Both the position numbers and the translations under genes were made by a program. Under the pieces are notes generated by a model. The model did not search any database. It saw only the letters and a program-made list of their open reading frames with translations, and had not been told where the DNA came from. Shown here one piece after another: positions 55,174 through 64,000 of a stretch of DNA of 64,000 nucleotides; the first letter of the stretch is position 1, and each line of letters begins with the position of its first letter. The DNA is taken from contig NZ_NKHF01000068.1 of NCBI RefSeq assembly GCF_002744175.1, positions 1 to 64,000 on the forward strand. Direction: 5' to 3'. Source of the DNA: Pseudoalteromonas piscicida (GTDB lineage: Bacteria > Pseudomonadota > Gammaproteobacteria > Enterobacterales > Alteromonadaceae).

Positions 55174-56985
55174 TTAAGAAAAGCTTATTTCTTTTCTTTC
55201 GCGACGGTCTCTTCTTTGACCTTCAGAGCGGCGCTTATCACCACCACCACGAGGATCTTTGAAGCTACGCTTGCGATCTCTTGATTCTTCACCTCGGCCT
55301 TGGCCTTGATCGGCTGGGTGCGTGCTCTTAGTCATATTCATAGGGCGCTGACAAATGTGTACGCTCTTGAAGTGGCTAAGTACATCAGCTGGCATGTTCT
55401 GTGGTAACTGTACCGTGCTGTGCTCGTTGAACAGACGAATCTCACCGATGAACTTGCTTGAGATGTCCGCTTCGTTTGCGATAGCACCTACGATGTTCTT
55501 AACTTGAACACCATGCTCACGACCCACTTCAATACGGTAAGTATCCATAGGGCCTGCTGCGCGGTCACGGCTACGAGGTTTGCGTTCACCACGCTCACCA
55601 CGGTTGCCATCTCTATCGCGGCGATCGCCACGACGGTCGTCACGCTCTCTACGTTCACGCTGCTGAATTTGAATTTCTTCAACTTTCAACGGTGTTTGTT
55701 TCTGTGCAAGACACAATAGCGCTGCGGCAAGGTCTTCTTGGCTCAGCTCTAGCTTTTGTGCAAGGCCAGATGCCACTTTTGAGAAAAACTCAATGTCTTT
55801 GTGTTCAAGCGCTGTAGAGATCTTAGTCTCTAATGCACCAATACGCTTTTCTTCAACTACTTTCGCACTTGGTAATTCTACCTGTGCGATATCAGAGCGC
55901 GTATGACGCATGATGTTCTTAAGTAAATAACGCTCGTTGTTCTTCACGAACAAGATTGCTTTACCTTGACGACCAGCACGGCCTGTACGACCAATACGGT
56001 GAACATAAGCTTCACAGTCTTGTGGGATATCGTAGTTAACAACAAGGCTTAGACGCTCTACGTCTAGACCACGTGCTGCAACGTCGGTTGCGATAACGAT
56101 ATCTAGTAAGCCGCTCTTAAGTCGGTCTACTGTGCGCTCACGCGCTTGTTGGTTCATGTCGCCGTTAAGCGGTGCAGCTGAAAAGCCTTCACGCTCAAGT
56201 AGCTCAGCAAGTTGAACCGTATCGTTACGTGTACGTACAAACACGATAGCGCCATCGTAATCTTCCGCTTCTAAGAAACGTACGATCGCTTTGTTTTTGT
56301 GTGCCGTTGCACGCCAGTAAACTTGCTCGATCGTTGATACTGTAGAGTTACGCGGCGTGATTTTAACTTGCTCAGCGTTATCTAAATATTTATTACAGAT
56401 TGACTGGATCTGCTTAGGCATAGTTGCAGAGAACAAACAAGTTTGCTTCTCTTCAGGGGTTTTTTCCATGATGCTTTCAACATCATCGATAAAGCCCATG
56501 CGTAGCATTTCATCTGCTTCATCAAGTACAAGAGCATTTAGACCTGACAGGTCAATCGTCTTGCGGTTGATATGGTCAATTAAACGACCTGGTGTTGCCA
56601 CAATAATTTGGGCACCACGGCGTAGAGCACTCAGCTGAATGCCATAGCTTTGACCACCATAAAGCGCTAACACTTCAACGCCTTTGGTATATTTAGCATA
56701 TTGCTGGAATGCTTCAGCAACTTGAATAGCTAGCTCACGCGTTGGCGTAAGCACAAGGATCTGTGGTTGTTTAACGGATGCGTCTATTTGGTTTAACAAT
56801 GGCAGTGCAAATGCTGCCGTTTTACCTGTACCCGTCTGCGCTAGTCCCAGTACGTCTTTTCTTTCTAGCAATAACGGTATACATTGAGCTTGGATCTCAG
56901 AAGGTGTTTTATATCCTTGCTCTTCGACTGCTTTTAAAATTGCAGGTGAAAGGTCTAAAGATTCAAACGTAACTGGTTCTGACAT
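55174..56985 (-). CDS. deaD: DEAD-box RNA helicase DeaD/CsdA
   Basis: 603 aa. Q motif, AQTGTGKTAAFALP, DEAD motif LDEADEML, SAT and HRIGRTGRAGRQG are all present. A DbpA-like RNA-binding domain (RIEVGREHGVQVKNIVGAI) and an Arg-rich tail with RRDRRGDRRDRDGNRG-type repeats follow, as in CsdA. It helps ribosome assembly and mRNA turnover, especially in the cold. A polar Arg/Gly-rich linker splits the helicase core from the RNA-binding domain. Confidence 0.95.
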   Translation of the reverse strand: MSEPVTFESLDLSPAILKAVEEQGYKTPSEIQAQCIPLLLERKDVLGLAQTGTGKTAAFALPLLNQIDASVKQPQILVLTPTRELAIQVAEAFQQYAKYTKGVEVLALYGGQSYGIQLSALRRGAQIIVATPGRLIDHINRKTIDLSGLNALVLDEADEMLRMGFIDDVESIMEKTPEEKQTCLFSATMPKQIQSICNKYLDNAEQVKITPRNSTVSTIEQVYWRATAHKNKAIVRFLEAEDYDGAIVFVRTRNDTVQLAELLEREGFSAAPLNGDMNQQARERTVDRLKSGLLDIVIATDVAARGLDVERLSLVVNYDIPQDCEAYVHRIGRTGRAGRQGKAILFVKNNERYLLKNIMRHTRSDIAQVELPSAKVVEEKRIGALETKISTALEHKDIEFFSKVASGLAQKLELSQEDLAAALLCLAQKQTPLKVEEIQIQQRERRERDDRRGDRRDRDGNRGERGERKPRSRDRAAGPMDTYRIEVGREHGVQVKNIVGAIANEADISSKFIGEIRLFNEHSTVQLPQNMPADVLSHFKSVHICQRPMNMTKSTHPADQGQGRGEESRDRKRSFKDPRGGGDKRRSEGQRRDRRERKEISFS

Positions 56986-57115
56986 TAATGCGCCTCAACT
57001 ATTTTAAAGAGGCGCGAATTGTACAGGAAAGATAAAACAAAAGCTTGCATAAATTCACACTATTTTATATGTGCCTGATATTGGTTAAAATTTAATCTGC
57101 TTGAGTTTAGGAAAT

Positions 57116-57379
57116 TTACTGATATAGGCCTAAGTTAGCTTTTGCATAGGCTTCAAATTCGGTAAAGCCGCCGATATGATCTTGGTCGATAAAAATCTGA
57201 GGTACAGTAGGGCAAGGCTTGCCTGCTGATTTTTCAAGATCCGCTTTGCTCACACCTTCCTTAATAATGTCGACATAACGAAAATTAAAATCATCGCGTT
57301 CTTGTGTTAATCGCTCGGCAACTTCTTTAGCACGAACACAAAATGGACACCCCTCACGGCCAAAAATTACAGTAAACAT
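57116..57379 (-). CDS. grxA: Glutaredoxin 1
   Basis: 87 aa. GREGCPFCVRAKEVAERL has the CPFC active site (about residues 11-14), and TVPQIFIDQDHIGGFTEF carries the cis-Pro and GG glutathione-binding motifs of GrxA. It reduces disulfides, including in ribonucleotide reductase. Confidence 0.93.
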   Translation of the reverse strand: MFTVIFGREGCPFCVRAKEVAERLTQERDDFNFRYVDIIKEGVSKADLEKSAGKPCPTVPQIFIDQDHIGGFTEFEAYAKANLGLYQ

Positions 57380-57471
57380 ATGCTTTCTCCTCTAAGTGAA
57401 TGATTCTAGTATAGAGGAAACAAACTGAAGGTAAATCGTATTAAAGTGATAAAGCTAATCTAAAAAAACGA

Positions 57472-57750
57472 TTAGCTCCGATAGACAGTTTTAATCAGGT
57501 GAAAACCAAACTTAGTTTTTATAGGGCCGTGTACTTCAAATAATGGTTTTTTGAATACTACATCGTCAAAGGCTTTAACCATGTCTCCTTTGTTGAATTC
57601 ACCCAGATCACCACCGCGCTTTTTCGATGGGCAAAGAGAATACTGCTTTGCTAATTTGCCAAAATCGGCTCCTTTGGCAAGCTTGGCTTTTATAGCTAAA
57701 CACTCTTTTTCGGTTTTTACTAGAATGTGGTAGGCGCACGCTTTAGGCAT
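57472..57750 (-). CDS. ppiC: Parvulin-type peptidyl-prolyl isomerase (PpiC)
   Basis: 92 aa with no signal peptide, the usual cytoplasmic PpiC size. HILVKTEKECLAIKAKLAKGADFGKLAKQYSLCPSKKRGGDLGEF and the ending TKFGFHLIKTVYRS are typical parvulin blocks (quoted here in part). It catalyses cis-trans isomerisation of proline bonds. Confidence 0.92.
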   Translation of the reverse strand: MPKACAYHILVKTEKECLAIKAKLAKGADFGKLAKQYSLCPSKKRGGDLGEFNKGDMVKAFDDVVFKKPLFEVHGPIKTKFGFHLIKTVYRS

Positions 57751-57810
57751 GAATAAACTCTCATTACAAAAATAAAAGCGATCATGCAGAGCTTATGCGC
57801 CTATGGCAAG

Positions 57811-59874
57811 TTAAAATGTTACGCTAAAGCCAATAGAAGGGCGCATTTCAAAGTCGTCGCTTTCTTCTTCTATATATAAGTCATTGACTGACTTAACTCT
57901 ATCATAATCAAGATCGACGTAGGCGGTGTTATCTTGGCCATATGCATTCATCAACTCCAAGATGAGTTTGCCATCTAGGCCAAATAGCGTTGTTTTACGT
58001 TCAAAGCGAATATCTAGTCGGTGATAGGTATCAAAGCGTTCAGAGAATGGGTCACCGTATACTGGTAAATATCGGTCCGCAAAGTCAGGATTTTCTTTTA
58101 CGCCAACAATAGGAGTATAAGCTTGGCCGCTACGAGCGGTAAAATTAAAGCCTCCAGACCATTTTTCACCAAATTCATAATGGAATACAGCGTTAAGAAT
58201 AAAAGGTGTATCGGCATAGTAATCGCGTGTGATACCAGTGACTTCATCTTCACGTTCACTCTTGGCAAGACTAAGGGCAACCCAACCGTACCAGTCATCG
58301 GTTTTGTTTTTATTAACAATAAAGTCAACACCGTAAGCAGTACCCGAAGTACCATTGATATAATTTACACCCGATAGCGGAGCACTTTTAGGAAGGTCAT
58401 CCATGGTTTTATAATAGCTCTCAATAGAGTATGACCATTCATTTTGAAGCTCTTGTTTAAATCCAAGGGTATAATGTGTGGAGCGCTGTGCTTCAAGCTC
58501 GGGGTTACCGATCACCGGTAAAATGTAACCTAGGTCCTGAATTCGGCTGTAGGTTCCTGCTTTGGCCGAGATAGTGGTGTTGTTATCAAAGAAGTAATTG
58601 AGCGCAACGCGGGGATGAACAATCGTTTCATCACTGTAGTCGTAGTATTCACCAACCAGTCCTAATTCGCTTTGCCATTTAGGCGAAAACTGCCAAACAT
58701 GGTTCACACCAATAAAGGCTGAGTCAGTACCAGCGCTTGAACGGCCCTTAATTCTTTCGCCCTTAGTTAAGTCACAGTCTGGATCGAACTCAGTACAGAT
58801 GTAATTAAAGGCGTCATATCGATAAGTGGACTTTTTGTCATAATAACCAGCGTCAGCAATTAACCGTTGCGCTTTGTTTAGCTTATAGCTGGCACGTATT
58901 TTATAGCTGAGCTGTTCTTCTTCAAAGTTTTCAAAGTAACCATCAGACAACGTTGCACGCTGGCCATAGCGCATGGTGGCTTGATGATTGAGATAACCCA
59001 CACCGGCACGAATGTGTAAATCTTTTGCGTAATGATCCCACAATATGTTTTGGCTGCTAAACTTACGAATATAGCGGGCATCGCCCTGATATTCTGGAGT
59101 TTTAAGCGCAAGATCAGAAGTGCCAGAAAATCCAGCTGCGACGGAATCTTCTGCGCCATTGATATTTATCGTCAGAGCGTTATTTGCATCAATATCCCAA
59201 AGCCACTTGGCTTGGTAATCGTGATCATCCGGTGGATCGTTGATGAACACTCCCGTTGGTTCCCCATCTTCGTCTTCAATTTCTTCACCATCACTGAAAA
59301 AAAGCGGTAAGGTGCTCTTGCGTGCAGAAAGATAAAAAGCGGTGTTTTCTGTTGCTTGACCCTCAACAAACACACCTGCGTTAAACATAGTAAGGTCGAC
59401 TGTGGTGGCAATGTCTTGATATTTGGGGTTACGTAATGTGACATCAAAAACTGCACCTGTAGCATTGCTATAACTTGTACCAAAGCCTGCGGAGTTTAAC
59501 TGAAAGTCCTGAATGGTATTGCGGTTGAAGATAGAGCTGCCAAAGTCATGGAAGATATATCCGGCAGGCATAAAATCTACTTCGAAGATATTGTCATCAG
59601 GCGAAGAACCCCGCACGGCTGGCGCACCCATTGAACCGCCAGCGGCAACGACACCTGGCAAGGCAAAAGCTGCCCTCAGTGGGTCGCCCATCGCCCCCGG
59701 CATGTCTACGAGCTTTTGCGCGTCTTCAGTTATCTCGGAAATGACAGAGCTACGTTTGTAGATAACTTCTATATGTTCAATATCTTTCTCGTTTGCTAGT
59801 ACGTGAGTGGTAACTGTACCGCAGAGTACAAGCAATGCGAACTTGCTCAGTGTAAATTGGGGAGCGTGGTGCAT
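57811..59874 (-). CDS. TonB-dependent receptor with plug domain
   Basis: About 687 aa from the ATG at 59874, which has AGGAA upstream; the ATG at 59892 lacks spacing for a ribosome site. Signal peptide to about VLA, a possible TonB box KDIEHIEVIY, and a plug with GVVAAGGSMGAPAVRGSSPDDNI, NRNTIQDFQL and FGTSYSNATGAVFDV. The barrel ends GFSVTF. Distinct subfamily from the other receptors, with an unusual plug start lacking the classic alignment. Follows a TlpA-like gene on the same strand, so they may be an operon. Substrate unknown. Confidence 0.88.
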   Translation of the reverse strand: MHHAPQFTLSKFALLVLCGTVTTHVLANEKDIEHIEVIYKRSSVISEITEDAQKLVDMPGAMGDPLRAAFALPGVVAAGGSMGAPAVRGSSPDDNIFEVDFMPAGYIFHDFGSSIFNRNTIQDFQLNSAGFGTSYSNATGAVFDVTLRNPKYQDIATTVDLTMFNAGVFVEGQATENTAFYLSARKSTLPLFFSDGEEIEDEDGEPTGVFINDPPDDHDYQAKWLWDIDANNALTININGAEDSVAAGFSGTSDLALKTPEYQGDARYIRKFSSQNILWDHYAKDLHIRAGVGYLNHQATMRYGQRATLSDGYFENFEEEQLSYKIRASYKLNKAQRLIADAGYYDKKSTYRYDAFNYICTEFDPDCDLTKGERIKGRSSAGTDSAFIGVNHVWQFSPKWQSELGLVGEYYDYSDETIVHPRVALNYFFDNNTTISAKAGTYSRIQDLGYILPVIGNPELEAQRSTHYTLGFKQELQNEWSYSIESYYKTMDDLPKSAPLSGVNYINGTSGTAYGVDFIVNKNKTDDWYGWVALSLAKSEREDEVTGITRDYYADTPFILNAVFHYEFGEKWSGGFNFTARSGQAYTPIVGVKENPDFADRYLPVYGDPFSERFDTYHRLDIRFERKTTLFGLDGKLILELMNAYGQDNTAYVDLDYDRVKSVNDLYIEEESDDFEMRPSIGFSVTF

Positions 59875-59982
59875 GGTCGGTTTCCTATTCATCCTTTATT
59901 CAGATGTGCGCTAGCCTATAGGAAATAGGTGTTGATTAATTTCAGAGAGTTGTAAATAACTGTAAGCTTTTTCGGGACTTTT

Positions 59983-60465
59983 TTACAATCTGGCTCTTAA
60001 GCCAACCTCTGTTGAGTAACCCATTGAGCGTCCCGTGATGGTAAAGTTCTCATCGAGCACGTAATAGGTTGGGTAAGCTTTAACTTTGTATGCTTGAGCG
60101 ATGCTTTTATTACCGAGCAAGACAGGCATGGTTAATTGTAGCGAGTTGGCAAACTCCGATACAGCTTCACTTGAGTCATAATCTAACGCGATGGCAACTG
60201 CGTTAACTTTACCTTGTTGGTGTAGTTTATCTATGTTTGGCATGCTTAACTTACAAACGCTGCACCAAGGCGCAAAAAAATAAACCACACTTTGTTGTCC
60301 TCTGAGTTGAATGGAAGAATAGGTTTGATTGGAGTCTAAGATTGGTAAGTGAAATGATGGCGCTACTTGATCCTGTGAATCCGAAAGCATATTTCGCTCT
60401 TGAAAGGCCGACACTACAAAAAACACTAGCGCAATGATGGCGACTTGGCCGATAAATTTGAGCAT
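59983..60465 (-). CDS. TlpA-like membrane-tethered thioredoxin
   Basis: About 160 aa from the ATG at 60465; a GTG at 60486 is the longer option. One N-terminal membrane segment (IGQVAIIALVFFVVSAF) then a thioredoxin-like fold with active site FFAPWCSVCKLSMP and cis-Pro AYPTYYV. Predicted to act as a periplasmic thiol reductant, perhaps for cytochrome or outer-membrane protein folding. Upstream of the TonB receptor by about 110 bp. Confidence 0.85.
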   Translation of the reverse strand: MLKFIGQVAIIALVFFVVSAFQERNMLSDSQDQVAPSFHLPILDSNQTYSSIQLRGQQSVVYFFAPWCSVCKLSMPNIDKLHQQGKVNAVAIALDYDSSEAVSEFANSLQLTMPVLLGNKSIAQAYKVKAYPTYYVLDENFTITGRSMGYSTEVGLRARL

Positions 60466-60581
60466 AAAAACAGGTCCATGATGCACTTTAGTTGATTAAC
60501 GAATTATTTATCCCGAGTTTGGGTTAAATAATAAAGACCGCAGTGTAGCGATCTTTATTGCAATGGATCAATGCTTTTGTG

Positions 60582-62303
60582 TTAGCAAAAAGGGTTGTCG
60601 CCAAGGTAACGTTTTGCTTTTTGATCTTTTAATTTTGCCAAGTCAACTAAAACCAAACCATCGATACAGTTGTTGAAGTCAGGGTCTATGCTAAAGCTTA
60701 AGAAGTTAACCCCTTGTTCTTCACAGAGCTCTGTATATTGCTTAAACAAGGTTGGTACTTGTGCGCCCATATTGGCAAGAATATGCTTAAGCTCGGCAAA
60801 GTCTTCTTTGACATCGTTGCCACGAAACATCTGTTGATAACGACTGAGTTGCTCATTACTGAGTTTCATTTCGTTGTTGGGAGTGGCGACACCAGCTAGG
60901 TTAGAGAAGTAATGTTGGTAGTGATAAACCAGCATCGCTTTAGCTTCGTCTGGCAATGCGTTTGACAGGCTCACAGCACCAAACATATAACGGTGCTCTG
61001 GGTAGCGCTTAACAAATGCACCGATCCCATACCAAAGGTAATCTAGACTTTTACGTCCCCAATACTTGGGTTGTACAAAGCTGCGTCCAAGCTCTAGGCC
61101 TTTTTCAAAAAACGGAGCCATAGCTTCACTGTATGAAAATAGACTATCGGTATAAAGGCCAGCTTGTCCATGCTCTTCGATTACTTGTTTAGCACTGGCT
61201 AAGCGATAAGCCCCGACTAATTCAAGCTGCTTTGTATCCCACAGTAAGAGGTGATGATAGTGCATGTCGTATTTGTCTATATCACGGCGGTTGCCGCTGC
61301 CTTCGCCTACCGCTCTAAACGCGATTTCTCTTAAGCGGCCAAGCTCTCTAAAGATTACCGAGCTGCCAGTATACTGATAGACATATATCTGCATTCCATC
61401 TGGGGTTTCACCAATACACTCACAGGCTTCTACCGCTTTTTTTAGTTCTTTACGATTTTCAGGCACTGCAATCGGTGTTTGGGTTTTTAGGGGGAGGGGC
61501 TTTTTGCTCGCTAATCGGTAAAGTTGTTTGCGGATCAGTGCGACAATTTCTTTGTCTTTAAGATTGTCAATGAGGTAAGACTCAGGTGGAATACTGGCGC
61601 CAATTTCAAACTCAAGTGACTTCTGTCTTTGTTTGAACATTTCTTTAACCAATAACAAACTGGCAAGTGGCTTGTAGATCATACTGGTGCCATAAAAAAG
61701 CGGGCTGTTTTTGGCTTTAATAAAAATGGGTAAAATAGGGCAATTGGCTTTTTTCGCTATTCTAAAAAAGCCCGAGTTCCACTTACAATCTTTGATCCCC
61801 GTAGGGCTTAAACGCGAGACTTCTCCCGCAGGAAAGATAAGTAATGCGCCTTCCGCTTTTAGGTGTTTGTGGATATTTGCCAGTTCTTGCTTTTTACTGG
61901 CACCTGAGAGGTTATCTACGGGTAACAAAAGCGGGTGCATAGGGGTTACAGACATCAGCATGCGGTTGGCAACGACTTTTAAGTCTGGCCTTACTTGGGC
62001 AAGTACTTTTATTAAGGCTAGGGCATCCAAAGAGCCGATAGGGTGATTTGCGACAATCACCACAGGCCCCTCACTGGGGATATGCTCAATTTGTTTTGGT
62101 TTAAAGCGAGCATCAAAATCTAGCTCATCCAATACCTGTTCAACAAATTCAAGCCCTTCCAAATGCGGGTAAGTATCGGCAAATGCTACAAACTCTTGCT
62201 CGTGTAACAAATACCCCAATCCTTTTTTAACTAAACCTTTTACCTTAGGGGAGTTTTCAAGTTGCGGAAGATTTGCTTCAATGACTTTATCTACACTGAT
62301 CAT
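60582..62303 (-). CDS. Bifunctional PlsC-like / GNAT acyltransferase, OlsF-like
   Basis: 573 aa. The N-terminal half is a lysophospholipid-type acyltransferase, with VVIVANHPIGSLDALALIKVL as the active His/Asp motif near residue 87 and LLIFPAGEVSR as the substrate motif. The C-terminal half (about 300-480) is a haemolysin/OlsB-type GNAT domain, with IAFRAVGEGSGNRRDIDKYD and the ELGRSFVQPKYWGRKSL block. This fusion matches OlsF, which makes ornithine lipids from ornithine in two acyl transfers, although glycine or glutamine lipids are also possible. GGTGA precedes the ATG. Not part of an operon that I can see. Confidence 0.82.
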   Translation of the reverse strand: MISVDKVIEANLPQLENSPKVKGLVKKGLGYLLHEQEFVAFADTYPHLEGLEFVEQVLDELDFDARFKPKQIEHIPSEGPVVIVANHPIGSLDALALIKVLAQVRPDLKVVANRMLMSVTPMHPLLLPVDNLSGASKKQELANIHKHLKAEGALLIFPAGEVSRLSPTGIKDCKWNSGFFRIAKKANCPILPIFIKAKNSPLFYGTSMIYKPLASLLLVKEMFKQRQKSLEFEIGASIPPESYLIDNLKDKEIVALIRKQLYRLASKKPLPLKTQTPIAVPENRKELKKAVEACECIGETPDGMQIYVYQYTGSSVIFRELGRLREIAFRAVGEGSGNRRDIDKYDMHYHHLLLWDTKQLELVGAYRLASAKQVIEEHGQAGLYTDSLFSYSEAMAPFFEKGLELGRSFVQPKYWGRKSLDYLWYGIGAFVKRYPEHRYMFGAVSLSNALPDEAKAMLVYHYQHYFSNLAGVATPNNEMKLSNEQLSRYQQMFRGNDVKEDFAELKHILANMGAQVPTLFKQYTELCEEQGVNFLSFSIDPDFNNCIDGLVLVDLAKLKDQKAKRYLGDNPFC

Positions 62304-62419
62304 TTTTCATCACCTGTTGGCGCTTTTTTGCAAGAGTAGAAACTATTCATGACATGCATGTTGCATTGGTGTGTCATTTATCTTGCAGTGATAGAACGCG
62401 CCATAAATAAAGGAACAAT

Positions 62420-63346
62420 ATGGCTTTACTTATTTGTGTAACAGGGCGTAATAACGACAAGTTAATCGCCAAATTGACAGCGCTATTACCAGAACAAACC
62501 ATACTGGAATGGCCGTTAGATGACCCAACTCAACTAGAAAAGGTTGAGTTTGTTCTGGCATGGAATGCACCACAGTTCTTATGGGAACAGCTTCCTAACT
62601 TAAAGGTGGTGCACTCTTATGGCGCAGGTGTTGACAGTATCCCTATCCACCTTTTACCTGAGCATGTAGAAGTGGCGCGCATCGTTGATCCAAACTTAGC
62701 GGATGACATGGCAGAGTATGTGTTAGGCCATATTCTTAGCCATAAACTCAGAGTACGGGAGTATCAACAGAATCAAACAGCACAGGTATGGAAGCCAAAG
62801 CGCGCTAACGCTGGCCGTACCGTTGGGATTATGGGCATGGGTCAATTAGGGCTTGCCGTTGCGAATAAACTTATTATTAACCGTTTCACAGTGAAAGGCT
62901 GGTCTAATTCAGCTAAACAGCTGGATAATATCGCGCACTTTAGTGGTGAAACAGAGCTTAGCGCTTTTTTACAGGATTTGGATTACCTTGTTTGCCTTTT
63001 ACCATTGACTGAGCAAACTCAAGGTATGTTGGATGCAACTATTTTTGCTGCAGCGCCTTCGCATTGTGTATTAATTAATGTCGCCCGTGGCCGCCACTTA
63101 AATGAAGCAGATTTATTAAGTGCATTAGCTAACGAGTCTTTTGGGGGGGCAATTTTGGATGTATTTGAAACGGAGCCGTTACCTATTGAGCATGGCTTTT
63201 GGTTGCACCCCAAAATTACGATTACACCCCATGTTGCGGCATTAACGAGTTTAAGCACGGCAGCTGAGCAAATTGCTAACAATTTTATCGCAATGAGAAA
63301 CAGCCAAGCGCTGAGTCATACTGTAAAAAAACACCAAGGGTATTAA
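62420..63346 (+). CDS. GhrA-like D-2-hydroxyacid dehydrogenase
   Basis: 308 aa. Nucleotide fold with VGIMGMGQLGLAVANKL. Catalytic Arg in NVARGRHLNE, Glu in DVFETEPLP and His in TPHVAALT are in the family positions. Likely reduces glyoxylate or hydroxypyruvate with NADPH, close to GhrA; substrate is inferred. AAAGGA precedes the ATG. Confidence 0.9.
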   Translation: MALLICVTGRNNDKLIAKLTALLPEQTILEWPLDDPTQLEKVEFVLAWNAPQFLWEQLPNLKVVHSYGAGVDSIPIHLLPEHVEVARIVDPNLADDMAEYVLGHILSHKLRVREYQQNQTAQVWKPKRANAGRTVGIMGMGQLGLAVANKLIINRFTVKGWSNSAKQLDNIAHFSGETELSAFLQDLDYLVCLLPLTEQTQGMLDATIFAAAPSHCVLINVARGRHLNEADLLSALANESFGGAILDVFETEPLPIEHGFWLHPKITITPHVAALTSLSTAAEQIANNFIAMRNSQALSHTVKKHQGY

Positions 63347-63486
63347 TTAAAAATCAATTGATTAGATAGAGCTGCTAAAAATCATAAGATGATTACACAG
63401 TAAAGCACTGTATAAAAAAACATCTTGAGTGTTTATGAACGATGCATTAATTTAACAAAAAAACAATAACAAAAAAGGTCTATCCC

Positions 63487-63627
63487 ATGAAGCAAAGTCA
63501 AGGTGGCGCGAAATTATCACTCGTTGTCGTTTCGGTTATTTTGTTAGGTGTGTCTGCTTGGTTTAATCAAGCCGGTGCAAGCGAGCTTCAGGGGGAAACC
63601 TCAATCGCTGTTAGTAATACCAATTGA
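63487..63627 (+). CDS. Small exported peptide (46 aa), tentative
   Basis: A short ORF read by eye: MKQSQGGAKLSLVVVSVILL followed by GVSAWFNQAGASELQGE and ending at 63627. It has AAGG about 9 bases upstream and a hydrophobic signal or anchor segment. Its last codons (SNTN) fall in a repeat-like sequence, ATACCAATTGAATTA, that occurs elsewhere in the window. It may be a real small membrane peptide or a chance ORF. Confidence 0.35.
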   Translation: MKQSQGGAKLSLVVVSVILLGVSAWFNQAGASELQGETSIAVSNTN

Positions 63628-63674
63628 ATTATTTCTGTGCTCCAAATAGCGCATTTACTTAATACATTTGGTAT
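63617..63674. repeat. Imperfect inverted-repeat element ('ATACCAATTG')
   Basis: ATACCAATTGAATTA at 63617-63631 and the inverse AATACATTTGGTAT at 63661-63674 enclose about 60 bases. A near-identical 15-mer (14 of 15) occurs at 37629-37643. Probably an intergenic repeat family of this genome. Confidence 0.5.
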
Positions 63675-63678
63675 CAAT

Positions 63679-63706
63679 AGCCGAGTTAATACTCGGCTTT
63701 TTTGTA
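63679..63706. terminator. Terminator between the small ORF and smr
   Basis: Stem AGCCGAG / CTCGGCT with loop TTAATA and a T run on the plus strand. Confidence 0.75.
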
Positions 63707-63708
63707 TT

Positions 63709-64000
63709 TTAGCGCTTTGCGTGGCGCTCTCTATTTTCCTGCTTCTTTTCTTCACTTTTTTTCAGCAGCACATAGGTCGAGCCACTGCCACCATGACATT
63801 TAAGTGCAGAATGAAAGGCGAGGACTTGGGGCATCTCTTGTAACCACTTATTGGTGTAACTTTTAAGTACGGCGGGAAATGGCTTACTTTTTAAACCAAT
63901 TCCGTGTCTTAACAGTAGGACTCTAATACTTTTGCTATGACAGTCTACGACAAAGTCGAATAAAGCTTTTCGTGCCTCTCTGAAAGGCTTGCCATGCAAA
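63709..64000 (-). CDS. Smr-domain protein, SmrA-like, partial at window edge
   Basis: The last 96 residues of a gene that continues past the right edge. LHGKPFREARKALFDFVVDCH, the LLLRHGIGLKS loop and ALKCHGGSGSTYVLLKK are the Smr blocks, with the LHG and HGGSG motifs of Smr nucleases. The first visible codon is TTG (Leu), part of the motif and not a start. E. coli SmrA/SmrB cleave nucleic acid; SmrB acts on collided ribosomes. Confidence 0.85.
   Translation of the reverse strand, partial: LHGKPFREARKALFDFVVDCHSKSIRVLLLRHGIGLKSKPFPAVLKSYTNKWLQEMPQVLAFHSALKCHGGSGSTYVLLKKSEEKKQENRERHAKR

Overview
The window looks like chromosome of a marine gammaproteobacterium of the Alteromonadales, most like Pseudoalteromonas. 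This is judged from protein content only: many TonB-dependent receptors, a phaB-phaP-phaC group, CmoM, HrpB, MtfA, DeaD, a dinG/polB divergent pair, and a priC...rsmS neighbourhood that parallels the enterobacterial priC-ybaM order. I saw no rRNA, tRNA, CRISPR array or insertion sequence.

Layout. 1-3500 is a gene-poor accessory stretch. It holds a two-gene cassette, a predicted phosphoribosyltransferase followed by a NADAR-family ADP-ribose glycosidase, bracketed by a 17/18-bp inverted repeat. Next to it is a small membrane-protein gene that appears split by a frameshift at a run of six G, then about 800 bp with no convincing gene. 3502-6059 is a translationally coupled pair: a RimK-like ATP-grasp ligase and a GNAT acetyltransferase fused to a C39-like peptidase. 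6125-12302 holds a RoxA-like dihaem lipoprotein divergent from a cytochrome b561/ethylbenzene-dehydrogenase-type haem protein (broken by a one-base frameshift), an Lcl-domain protein and a secreted metallophosphoesterase with two PPC domains. 12546-18470 holds poorly known exported proteins and a haem-type TonB receptor. 18578-21614 is the polyhydroxyalkanoate group phaB-phaP-phaC. 21887-28649 holds a coiled-coil protein, a PD40-type propeller protein, a chemoreceptor, a rhodanese and a siderophore-type TonB receptor with a clear Fur box.

28795-35685 holds a ParD-like/methionine aminopeptidase pair, cmoM, a Nif3-family protein and an RND pump with its adaptor. 36265-45157 holds a duplicated-motif hypothetical, a Nep1-like (NPP1) secreted protein, a tightly packed minus-strand series dinG-TSUP-priC-HDAC-comFB-rsmS (the 53-aa rsmS gene was found by reading the strand directly), and divergent polB. 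45158-51697 has two paralogous, apparently highly expressed TonB receptors, the first preceded by an odd T/G-rich, C-poor tract. 51796-63346 is mostly housekeeping (hrpB, mtfA, deaD, grxA, ppiC) plus another TonB receptor, a TlpA-like thioredoxin, a fused PlsC/GNAT acyltransferase resembling OlsF ornithine-lipid synthase, and a GhrA-like dehydrogenase. The window ends inside an Smr-domain gene.

The most promising undescribed system is the PRTase-NADAR cassette at 405-2093. It is probably a nucleotide- or ADP-ribose-based conflict or anti-phage module, but that function is inference from domain content. The RimK-like/GNAT-C39 pair is the second candidate. Function calls rest on motif recognition by eye; no database search was run.
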